A stretch of 64,000 nucleotides of DNA from Croceibacterium aestuarii (GTDB lineage: Bacteria; Pseudomonadota; Alphaproteobacteria; Sphingomonadales; Sphingomonadaceae), in contig NZ_CP131039.1 in assembly GCF_030657335.1 (NCBI RefSeq), positions 806,001 through 870,000 of the forward strand, given 5' to 3'. The position numbers and the translations under genes were made by a program. The number at the start of each line of letters is the position of its first letter. The stretch's first letter is position 1. Shown here one piece after another: positions 32,943-41,700 of this stretch. The notes under the pieces were generated by a model, which worked only from the letters and a program-made list of their open reading frames with translations, ran no database searches and had not been told where the DNA came from.

Positions 32943-33584
32943 ATGACGCAGGCCGCCAGCTCTACGGCGCCGCCCGTCGCTGAGCTTGGGTCCGGTGAGG
33001 GCTCCGATCAGCGGACAGCGGCTCGCTACACGCCGCTGATCCGCACCGCGAAGCTCGTCGGAGCTTCCGGCGAATTCCTCTGCGTGGTGAGCGACGTCTC
33101 GGCGACCGGTGTCAGCGTCCGCCTGTTCCACCCTCTGCCGTCCGATCGCGCTCTCTCGCTCGAGATGCCCAACGGCGATCGCCTGCCGCTCGAGACGGTG
33201 TGGGAAAGGGAAGGCCGGGCCGGTTTCCGTTTCGCCGCCGAAGTCGATCTCGACCGCGTCCTCGAAGGGCGCGGCAAGTGGCCCAAGCGGCCGATCCGGC
33301 TCAACCTCGAATTGCCGGTTACTCTGTCGGGGCTGACCGGGCGTTTCGATGCCGAACTGCGCAACATCTCGCTGCAGGGCGCGCAGATCGAATGCAACAC
33401 GCGGCTGGCGATCGAGCAGCGCCTGCGCATGACCGGCGGCGGCCTTCCCGAGGTCGAGACCAAGGTGCGCTGGCGCCAGGGCAGCACGTACGGCCTGATC
33501 TTCGACAGCCTGCTGCAGTTCGCCGACCTCGCGCGGATCGCCGCCTATCTCCAGGGTTTGAAATCGAACCAGTCCGGCGCCTGA
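32943..33584 (+). CDS. Tandem PilZ-domain protein
   Basis: A 213-residue cytoplasmic protein with two consecutive PilZ-like domains. The first has R24-x3-R28 and D51-x-S-x2-G56 (VVSDVSATGVSV); the second has RPIRLNLELPV at 116-126 and N141-x-S-x2-G146 (RNISLQGAQIE). The first keeps the residues expected to bind cyclic di-GMP, while the second has a weaker RxxxR box. Such proteins link c-di-GMP to motility, polysaccharide or envelope functions. It stands alone, 127 bp after the amidohydrolase. Confidence 0.85.
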   Translation: MTQAASSTAPPVAELGSGEGSDQRTAARYTPLIRTAKLVGASGEFLCVVSDVSATGVSVRLFHPLPSDRALSLEMPNGDRLPLETVWEREGRAGFRFAAEVDLDRVLEGRGKWPKRPIRLNLELPVTLSGLTGRFDAELRNISLQGAQIECNTRLAIEQRLRMTGGGLPEVETKVRWRQGSTYGLIFDSLLQFADLARIAAYLQGLKSNQSGA

Positions 33585-33611
33585 CGAGGGCGCGCTGGCG
33601 GGTCACCCGCG

Positions 33612-34106
33612 TCAGGCGGGGCGAAACAGCATCGCGTCGCCGTTCATGCAGTAGCGTAGGCCTGTCGGCTTGGGGCCATCCTTGAAAACGTGGCCCAGGT
33701 GCCCGCCGCAATCGGCGCAGTGTACTTCGGTGCGCGGATAGCCGAGCTTGAAGTCGGTCGAGGTGCCCACCGCCCCCGGCAGCGGCTTCCAGAAACTTGG
33801 CCAGCCGGTGCCGCTTTCGAACTTGGTCGCGCTCGAATAGAGCTCGTTCTTGCACCCGGCACACACGAAGGTGCCCTTGCGGTGTTCGTCGTTGAGCGGC
33901 GAGCTGAACGGCCGCTCGGTCGCTTCGTGGCGCAGCACGTCGTACTGATCCTTGGTCAGGCGCTTCTTCCATTCGGCGTCGGTGTAGGAGACCTTGAAGG
34001 TCTTGGCCGAGGCCGGCGCGGATCCGCAGGCGGCGAGGAACGTGGCGGCCGACCCGGCTCCGAGCCAGGTCAGGGCGGTGCGGCGGGTGGCGTTGGTTTG
34101 GGTCAT
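33612..34106 (-). CDS. msrB: Exported methionine (R)-S-oxide reductase
   Basis: A 164-residue MsrB. Zinc-binding pairs C82/C85 and C130/C133 and the catalytic C153 in RYCMNGDAM are all present; the usual Asn-Ser after Cys is Asn-Gly. The N-terminus TRRTALTWLGAGSAATFLAAC combines a twin-arginine pair (8-9) with a lipobox ending at Cys27, so it is probably a Tat-exported lipoprotein. It repairs R-epimers of methionine sulfoxide, complementing the exported MsrA encoded 15 kb away. Confidence 0.93.
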   Translation of the reverse strand: MTQTNATRRTALTWLGAGSAATFLAACGSAPASAKTFKVSYTDAEWKKRLTKDQYDVLRHEATERPFSSPLNDEHRKGTFVCAGCKNELYSSATKFESGTGWPSFWKPLPGAVGTSTDFKLGYPRTEVHCADCGGHLGHVFKDGPKPTGLRYCMNGDAMLFRPA

Positions 34107-34155
34107 GACAACTCTCTTTATGCACAGGCAGGGCGAACCGTTCCTGAACGAGAGC

Positions 34156-35451
34156 CTACATGTTCCGGGCGAGCCCGTCAGCCGTTTCCAGTGCAGACCG
34201 GCGGAGAAGGGCGAAGCGCTTCTTCCTCTTCACCGGTTGCGGGCCGGATTTCATCACCCGCTTGCGGAACAGCCGGGCGCCGAGGCGCACCGCGATGTAG
34301 ACCCACAGCGCCTGCCATAGCACCGCGAAAACGTGCGGCAGCACCGCATCGTCGAGCGCAGCGCGGGCGAGCATCGCGAAGGGCGAGGACAGCGGGAAGG
34401 CGATGGCCAGCAGTTCGACCGGTTCGCCTGGCTTGCCCATCGCGTAGCTGGCGAAGAAGAAGAGAAGCACCTGGCTCATGGTCACCGGCATCGACATCGT
34501 CTGCACTTCGCGCACCGTCGTTGCCAGCGAGCCGATGGCGAGGAAGATCGAGCCGAGCAGCAGGTAGCCCATCGAGAAATAGATCACTCCGAACAGGAAG
34601 AAGAGCGGCCAGCCCACCCCCGGCTCGGGCAGCTTGCTCAAGTCGACGAAGCTGGCGACCGGCCCCTGCATGTCCGCAAGGGTGACGAGGCTGCCGATCA
34701 CCGTGCCCCACAAAGCAATGCCGACCAGCGATACGCCGAGCATGGCGAACAGCTTGCCCATGAACACCGAGTCCATCGGGATCGCCGCGGCGAGAATCTC
34801 GATGATCTTGTTGGCCTTTTCCTCGACGAGATTCGACAGCACCATGCCGGCGAGCAGCATGATCAGCAGGAATAGCAGGGTCTGCCCCGCCTGCGCGGTG
34901 GCGAGGCGGGCTCGCTTGGCCGAGGCGCCGCTGGTCGCGACGACCTGCGTGGCAACCGGCGGGAAGGCCTGGGGCGACTTGCCCAGTGCAGTGGCCGCGA
35001 GCAGGGCGACGCTGCCGCGGAACGCGGTCAGGCGGCTTTCGGGTGCGGTTAGCACCGGGTGCTCGAGTGTCCCCGAGAGGACCGCAGCGATGTTGCTGTC
35101 ACGCCGGGCCAGCAGTGCGCGCGCGTCATAGGTCTCGCCCTCGGGCACCTGCGCGACTTCGCGAATCTGCGGCATGGCCGGGCCGAGCTGGGCGCGCAGC
35201 GACTTGTGCGCAGCGAACAGCCGGGCTTCGTCGGAGGCGCTCATGGCGATGGCGATCTCGGGCTCGCCGGCGCTCGAATCGAGCGAACTGCCGATGCCGC
35301 CGGCGAGCGCGCCGACGATGATCGGGAACAGCGGCCCGAGGAGAAAGAAGAAGAAGACCCGGCTGAACAGGATGGCGGTAAAATCGCGCCGGGCAATGAC
35401 CGCCGCCGCGGCGAGCAGCGAGAGGCGCGACTTGGGGGTCTGCTCGCTCAT
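34156..35451 (-). CDS. ABC exporter permease, NatB-like
   Basis: A 431-residue ABC-2-type permease: one helix near residue 30 (FSRVFFFFLLGPLFPIIVG), a large extracytoplasmic loop of about 130 residues, then five or six helices beginning GQTLLFLLIMLLAGMVLSNLVEEKANKIIEI, a diagnostic NatB/YhaP-type segment. NatAB exports sodium in Bacillus; most homologues have unknown cargo. Its ATG overlaps the ATPase stop by 4 bp, and the pair forms a two-gene operon. Confidence 0.88.
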   Translation of the reverse strand: MSEQTPKSRLSLLAAAAVIARRDFTAILFSRVFFFFLLGPLFPIIVGALAGGIGSSLDSSAGEPEIAIAMSASDEARLFAAHKSLRAQLGPAMPQIREVAQVPEGETYDARALLARRDSNIAAVLSGTLEHPVLTAPESRLTAFRGSVALLAATALGKSPQAFPPVATQVVATSGASAKRARLATAQAGQTLLFLLIMLLAGMVLSNLVEEKANKIIEILAAAIPMDSVFMGKLFAMLGVSLVGIALWGTVIGSLVTLADMQGPVASFVDLSKLPEPGVGWPLFFLFGVIYFSMGYLLLGSIFLAIGSLATTVREVQTMSMPVTMSQVLLFFFASYAMGKPGEPVELLAIAFPLSSPFAMLARAALDDAVLPHVFAVLWQALWVYIAVRLGARLFRKRVMKSGPQPVKRKKRFALLRRSALETADGLARNM

Positions 35452-36425
35452 CGGCGCACCCCGACCGGGCTTTCCTCTTCGAGCGCGCGGGCCGCGGCCT
35501 CGCCGGCAATGGCGACGAAGGCGTCGTGCAATCCGGCCCGTTCGATCGACAGCGAGAGGATGCCCGCCTCGCCCTCGATCAACGCGCGCAGCAGCGGCTC
35601 GATGCCGCTTTCGGGGAGGGGAAAGTTCCAGAAATTGCCCTCGGCGCGGGTCGCAGGCGGCAGCGCGGCGCGCCACGGGCCGTCCTTGCTGCGCGTCTCG
35701 AGCCGGACCTGCGCCGGAATGCGGTCGCGCGCGGCGTCGACCGAGCCGGCGTACGGCACCTTGCCCCCGGCAATGATCGCCACTTCGTCGCACAAGCGCT
35801 CGGCATGGGCGATGACGTGGGTCGAGAAGATCACAGTCGTGCCTTCGGCCGCAAGATCGCGGATCAGGCGTTCGAGCTTGCCCTGGTTGATCGCGTCGAG
35901 GCCCGAGAACGGTTCGTCGAGCACCACCAGCTGCGGCTCGTGGACCAGCGTGCCGAGCAGCTGGACCTGCTGCGCCATGCCCTTCGACATCTGCCGGATC
36001 TGCCGGTCGGCCGGCAGCCCGTGCTCCTCGAGCAGCTCGCGGCCGCGAACCCGCCCTCGCTTGAGCGGCAGACCGCGCAGCGCGCCCATGAAGGCGATCG
36101 CCTCGTAGGCCTTCATCGACGGATAGAGCCCGCGCTCTTCGGGCAGGTAGCCGATCAGCCGGGCAATTTCGCTCGGTCGGTCGTGCCCGAGCACACGGCG
36201 CACGCCCGAATCCGGATCGATGATGCCAAGGATCATGCGCAGCGTCGTCGTCTTGCCCGCGCCATTGGGCCCCAGGATGCCGTAGATCGCGCCCACCGGC
36301 ACCGAAAGGTCGATCCCGTCGACCGCAAGCGTGCCGTCGAAGCGCTTGACCAGCCCGCGAGCCTCGATAGCCAGCCGGCCGGATGCATTGCGAGCTGGGG
36401 AGGTCTGGCCTAGCGCTGCGTCCAT
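35448..36425 (-). CDS. ABC exporter ATPase, NatA-like
   Basis: A 325-residue ATP-binding subunit. Walker A is GPNGAGKTT, the signature is the NatA-type variant MSKGMAQQ in place of LSGGQ, and Walker B is LVVLDEPFSGLD with H-loop STHV after it. About 100 extra residues at the C-terminus are usual in this subfamily. The ATG at 36425 is chosen; an upstream in-frame TTG at 36464 would overlap the region shared with divergent queG, only 47 bp away. Confidence 0.9.
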   Translation of the reverse strand: MDAALGQTSPARNASGRLAIEARGLVKRFDGTLAVDGIDLSVPVGAIYGILGPNGAGKTTTLRMILGIIDPDSGVRRVLGHDRPSEIARLIGYLPEERGLYPSMKAYEAIAFMGALRGLPLKRGRVRGRELLEEHGLPADRQIRQMSKGMAQQVQLLGTLVHEPQLVVLDEPFSGLDAINQGKLERLIRDLAAEGTTVIFSTHVIAHAERLCDEVAIIAGGKVPYAGSVDAARDRIPAQVRLETRSKDGPWRAALPPATRAEGNFWNFPLPESGIEPLLRALIEGEAGILSLSIERAGLHDAFVAIAGEAAARALEEESPVGVRR

Positions 36426-36472
36426 CGTGTACGCGGCATAGGCCGCGCGGGTAAACGGGAGCAAGGCTCAAC

Positions 36473-37522
36473 TTGGTTAACGCGGGCGTTAGCGGCGATC
36501 TCAAGCAGGATCTTGCGGCCAAGGCGCGCGAGCTCGGCTTCGTCGCCTTCGGCGTGGCCCCCGCGGCCGACGACCCGCTACGCGCACGGCGGCTTGAGGA
36601 ATGGCTCGGCGCCGGAATGCATGGCGCGATGGAGTGGATGGCGGCGCGCGCCGACGTCCGCAAAGGGCCGCAATCGATGTGGCCTGAGGCGAGGAGCGTC
36701 ATTGCTCTGGGCATGAGCTACGCACCAGAGATCGACCCGCTGGCCCCTGGCGAAGCGAAGATCTCCGTCTACGCCCAGGGTCGCGACTACCACGACACTG
36801 TCAAGAAGGCGCTCAAGGCGCTCGCTCGCTGGCTGGTCGAGCGCGTGCCCGGCACCGAACTGAAGGTCTTCGTCGATACCGCGCCGGTGATGGAAAAGCC
36901 GCTGGGCGAGGCCGCTGGGATCGGCTGGCAGGGCAAGCACACCAATCTCGTCAGCCGCGAGCACGGCTCGTGGCTATTCCTCGGCGCGATCTACACCACG
37001 CTGGAACTGGAACCCGACGAACCGCACGCCGACCGCTGCGGCAGCTGCATGGCGTGCCAGCAGGCCTGCCCGACCGATGCTTTTCCCCGGCCTTACCAGC
37101 TCGACGCGCGACGCTGCATTTCATACCTCACGATCGAGCACGCGGGGCCGATCCCCGAGGAATTCCGCGAGGCGATCGGCACGCGCATTTACGGCTGCGA
37201 CGATTGTCTGGCTGTGTGCCCGTGGAACCGCTTTGCCGACGCGGCGCAGCGGCACCGCGCGTTCCTCCCCCGCGAGGACCTTGTGGCCCCGAGACTGGCT
37301 CAATTGCTGGCGCTCGACGACGCGGCGTTTCGGCAGAAGTTCTCCGGCTCGCCGATCAAGCGCATTGGGCGCAATCGTTTCGTGCGAAACTGTCTGATCG
37401 CGGCCGGGAACAGCGGCGATCAAGCGCTTCATTCGCAGGTCAGCGCGCTGCTCGCCGATCCCGATCCGGTCGTGGCCGAGGCGGCGCGCTGGGCGCAGGC
37501 GCGGCTTACAACATCTCCTTGA
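36473..37522 (+). CDS. queG: Epoxyqueuosine reductase
   Basis: A 349-residue cobalamin- and iron-sulfur-dependent enzyme that reduces epoxyqueuosine to queuosine in tRNA. Two 4Fe-4S clusters are evident: C189-x2-C192-x2-C195-x3-C199-P and C242-x2-C245-x3-C249-P. Asp135 in [15 protein letters not shown] matches the catalytic acid, and [17 protein letters not shown] is conserved. The only suitable start is a TTG at 36473, preceded by GGGAGCAAGG. A HEAT-like C-terminal end is present. It overlaps the convergent flavoprotein gene by 17 bp. Confidence 0.95.
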   Translation: MVNAGVSGDLKQDLAAKARELGFVAFGVAPAADDPLRARRLEEWLGAGMHGAMEWMAARADVRKGPQSMWPEARSVIALGMSYAPEIDPLAPGEAKISVYAQGRDYHDTVKKALKALARWLVERVPGTELKVFVDTAPVMEKPLGEAAGIGWQGKHTNLVSREHGSWLFLGAIYTTLELEPDEPHADRCGSCMACQQACPTDAFPRPYQLDARRCISYLTIEHAGPIPEEFREAIGTRIYGCDDCLAVCPWNRFADAAQRHRAFLPREDLVAPRLAQLLALDDAAFRQKFSGSPIKRIGRNRFVRNCLIAAGNSGDQALHSQVSALLADPDPVVAEAARWAQARLTTSP

Positions 37523-38732
37523 GCTGTACGTCCGGATCGAGCAGCAGATCGGGATCGATCACAGCCCGGGCCTCGATCAGCTTGCGACCTTGCGCATAGT
37601 CCTTGGTCTTGTTGACGCAATCGAGCGCGATCACGCGGCCTTCCTTGAGGTAGACCACCGAGAAGCTTCGCTCCGCGGGATCGCCGCGCAGCACCGTGGT
37701 GTCGTGCTCGGCCGAGAGGCCGACCGTCTGCAGCCTGAGATCGTACTGATTCGACCAGAACCACGGCAGCGCCTTGTAAGGCTGTGGGTCCCCGCAGATC
37801 GCCTTGGCCGCGGTCGCGGCCATGTCGTGCGCGTTCTGCACGCTTTCGAGGCGGATGACCGCCCCGTCGGCATAGGGATTGCCATGCGCCGCGCAGTCGC
37901 CGATGGCATAGATGTCGGGCAGGCTGGTCCGGCACATTTCGTCGACCTCGACGCCGTTGGCGCCCGCCGCGCCGGCGCTGATCAAGGGGCCGATAGCCGG
38001 GACGATGCCGATGCCGACGACGACCATGTCGCAAGCGATCGTCTCGCCGCTTTCGAGCGTTACGCCGGTCACGCGGGACCCATCGCCCTGCAGAGCCCCG
38101 ACCATCGCCTCGAGCCGCACGTCGACGCCCTGGCGGCGGTGCTCGTCCTCGTAAAAGCGCGACAGGTCTTCTCCGGCCACGCGGCCGAGCACCCGATCCT
38201 GCGATTCGAGCAGCACCACATCGCAGCCGCGCTTGCGCAAGACCGCCGCAGCCTCGAGACCGATATAACCGCCGCCGATCACCACCACGCGCTTCGCGCC
38301 GGCCTCGAGTTCGGCCAACATGCGATCGACATCGGCCTTGTCGCGCACGGTGTGGATGCCGGCAAGGTCGGCGCCCGGGCACGACAGGCGGCGCGGGTCC
38401 CCTCCCGCCGACCAGATCAGCGTGCCGTAGGCAACCGTCGCGCCTCCGGTCAGCGTCAGTTCCTTGGCTTGCGGATCGATCTTGAGCACCGCGGTACCGG
38501 GCCGCAGCGTCACCGCCTTGTCGGCCCAGAATCCCTCGGGGCGGATCAGGATGCGCTCGAACGGCTTTTCCCCAGCGAGGTATTCCTTCGACAACGGCGG
38601 CCGCTCGTAGGGCGGCGCGGGATCGCGGCCGATCATCAGGATCGACCCTTCGTATCCCTGCTGGCGCAGGGCAATGGCGGCCTGGGCTCCGCCGTGGCCC
38701 GAGCCGACGATTACGATATCCGCGCTCTCCAT
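37506..38732 (-). CDS. FAD-dependent ferredoxin-reductase-type oxidoreductase
   Basis: A 408-residue NAD(P)H:ferredoxin/rubredoxin reductase of the CamA/ThcD/BphA4 type. It has the FAD site [12 protein letters not shown], the [12 protein letters not shown] loop, the NAD site [15 protein letters not shown] and the second FAD motif [14 protein letters not shown]-terminal domain of about 90 residues ([13 protein letters not shown]) completes the family layout. It normally feeds electrons to a ferredoxin for a P450 or dioxygenase; neither lies in this window. The start ATG at 38732 is preferred over an upstream TTG. Confidence 0.9.
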   Translation of the reverse strand: MESADIVIVGSGHGGAQAAIALRQQGYEGSILMIGRDPAPPYERPPLSKEYLAGEKPFERILIRPEGFWADKAVTLRPGTAVLKIDPQAKELTLTGGATVAYGTLIWSAGGDPRRLSCPGADLAGIHTVRDKADVDRMLAELEAGAKRVVVIGGGYIGLEAAAVLRKRGCDVVLLESQDRVLGRVAGEDLSRFYEDEHRRQGVDVRLEAMVGALQGDGSRVTGVTLESGETIACDMVVVGIGIVPAIGPLISAGAAGANGVEVDEMCRTSLPDIYAIGDCAAHGNPYADGAVIRLESVQNAHDMAATAAKAICGDPQPYKALPWFWSNQYDLRLQTVGLSAEHDTTVLRGDPAERSFSVVYLKEGRVIALDCVNKTKDYAQGRKLIEARAVIDPDLLLDPDVQLKEML

Positions 38733-38774
38733 GGCGCCGGGCTTGGGCAATTCGCTGTCCGCGTCAACCCCGCT

Positions 38775-41700
38775 TCAGCGTTGCAGGACGTTGCGTGCCT
38801 GGCTCGCGATCTGCGCCAGCATGGCGGGAGCCACCGGGGCAGCCGACTGCGCGCGGGCGATCATCGAGCGGAACTGTCCGATCTCGCGGGCATTGCGCTC
38901 GGCCCATGCGGCGATCAGGGTCGAGATGTCGTCTTTGGCCGATTTGCGCCGCGCCAGCGCGCGCAGGAAATCGAAGCGCATCTGCTGGAAATCGCGCGCC
39001 AGGCCGGCGACGAGTAGCCGCTCCCAGGGGTCCGACGGGTTCATTACTGCCGCGACCGATTGCGCCCAGTCGAGCCCGAGCCGCGCGCCGAGATCGACGA
39101 AGGAGTGGGCCAGCTGGGTTGCGGGGAGACCGCTGTCGCGGGCCAGGCAGGCAAGGCCGATTGCCCCGTCCATGGCGAAGAGACGGGCGACCAGCTTGGC
39201 GCTGCGCTCCGGGGCGCCGGCGGCGATCAGGTCGAGTTCGATCTTCGTGGCATGATCGCGCGTGTCTTCGGCGAGCAGTTCGTCGACGTGATCGCCGAGC
39301 TCGGCGACGCCCTTCTTCAGTTCGGCGATGGTCTGCGCCGGGGCCAATTCGGTGCCGCGCGCGCGGAGCAGATCGGCCATGTGGCTGCGCAGCGCATGCG
39401 CGGTCTGGTCGAACAGCATCAGACGCGCGGTTTCGGGCATTTTCGCGGTGTCGAGCGCCGCCCAGACCTCGTCGAGCCCGAGCAGCGCGCTGGCCGAGAC
39501 GAACGAGGCGCCTACCCGGTCAAGCCCCGCTCCCTCTTCCTCGGCGAGTTCGAAGGGGTGAATCATACCCATCCGATTGACGATGCGGTTGGCGACCACG
39601 GTCGCGACGAGTTCGGGCCGCAGCCGGTGGTTGAGAATCTGCCGGCGGAACGGTTCGCGCATCGTTTCCGGAAAATCGCTCAGCAGCAGCGGCTCGATCG
39701 CGCTGTCCTGCGTCAGCGCGCAGTCTTCGAGCGCATCCTGCAGCACCAGTTTGGCGTTCGATAGCAGCACGGCGAGTTCGGGCCGGGTGAGGCCCATGCC
39801 ATCCGCCGAACGCCGCGCCAGCGTCTCGCCGTCGGCGAGACCCTCCGTCTTGCGATCGAGTTCGCCGATGTCCTCGAGCGTCTCGATCAGCCGCGTCTGG
39901 CTGGCGACGGCGCGGGCGCCGCCTCTTTCGGCAATCGACAGCGCGAGGGCCTGCAGACGGTTGTCCTCCAGCACCAGCGCAGCCACCTGCTCGGTCATCT
40001 CGGCGAGCAGCGCTATCCGGCGCGCCTCGGTCAGCTTGCCGGCGGCCTTGGCGGTGGCGAGGGCTATCTTGATGTTGACCTCGTTGTCCGAGCAGTCGAC
40101 TCCGGCGGAATTGTCGATGAAATCGGTGTTGATGCGTCCGCCCTTCAGCGCGAAGGCGATGCGCCCCGCCTGGGTAATGCCGAGGTTCGCGCCCTCGCCG
40201 ATGACCTTGGCGCGGACTTCGCTCGCGGCCGCGCGCAAGCCGTCGTTGCTCGGGTCCCCGACCTGCAAGTCGCTTTCGCCGTCGGCGCGCACATAGGTGC
40301 CGATACCGCCGAACCATAGGAGGTCGACGGGGCTCTTGAGAATGGCGTTGATCAGGCTCTCGGGATCGAACTCGCGGGTCGCGGTGCCGAGCGCGGCGGC
40401 GGCTTCCTTGCTGATGACGATGGTCTTGGCGCTGCGCGCGTAGACTCCGCCGCCCTTGCTGATGAGCTTTTCGTCGTAGTCGGCCCAGCTCGACCGCGGC
40501 AGCTCGAACAGGCGCTTGCGCTCCTCCCAGCTTGCCGCCGGGTCGGGGTCGGGGTCGATGAAGATGTGGCGGTGGTCGAATGCGGCGACGAGTTCGATCG
40601 TTTTCGACAGCAGCATGCCGTTGCCGAACACGTCGCCGGACATGTCGCCGCAGCCAACGACCCGGATCGGGTCGGCCTGCACGTCGACGCCCATCTCCAG
40701 AAAGTGCCGCTGCACCGAGATCCAGGCCCCGCGTGCGGTGATGCCCATCGCCTTGTGGTCGTAGCCCTTCGACCCGCCGCTCGCGAAGGCGTCGCCGAGC
40801 CAGAAGCCGCGCTGAATGGCGATTGCGTTGGCCACGTCGGAAAAGGTCGCGGTGCCCTTGTCGGCCGCGACCACGAAATAGGGGTCATCGCCGTCGCGGA
40901 CCACCACGCATTCCGGATGGACGACCTTCTTCCCCTCGATGTTGTCCGTCACCGACAGAAGGGTGCGGATGAACACCTCGTAACTGGCGCGCCCTTCGGC
41001 GAACCAGGCGTCGCGATCGTCGGCAGGATCGGGCAGTTGCTTGGGGTAGAACCCGCCCTTGGCGCCGGTCGGTACGATGACCGCGTTCTTGACGCGCTGC
41101 GCTTTCATCAGGCCGAGAATCTCGGTGCGGAAATCGTCGCGCCGGTCGGACCATCGGAGCCCTCCGCGCGCGACCGGGCCGGCGCGCAGATGGATCCCTT
41201 CGACGCGCCGCGAATAGACCCAGATCTCGCGCCATGGGACCGGCTTCGGCAAGCCCGGGACCAGCGCAGAATCGAACTTGAAGGCGAGCGCCTCGCGCGC
41301 CGCTGGGGCGAAAGCATTGGTGCGCAGGATCGCCGCGATAGTGCGCCAGACGAGCCGCAGCAGGCGGTCGTGGTTGATGGACTCAACGCCGGCGAGGCCG
41401 CTGCGAATCGCGGCGTCCGCCGCGGCGATCGTGCCGGCGCGGTCGCCCTTGAAGCCGGGATCGTGGTGGGCGCGAAAGAGCTCGACGAGCCCGCGGGTAA
41501 CCGCCGGTGCGCCGCGCATGGCGTCGACCACGGTATAGATCGTGTAGGCTATCGCCGACTGCCGCAAGTAGCGGTAGAGCGCCCGCATCCACCCGGCTTC
41601 GCGCTCGTCGAGCCCCGTGGCGATGACCAGGCGGTTGAACACGTCGTCTTCGGCGATGCCGTTGAGCACTGCGCCGATCGCCGCTTCGATCGCGCTCTCC

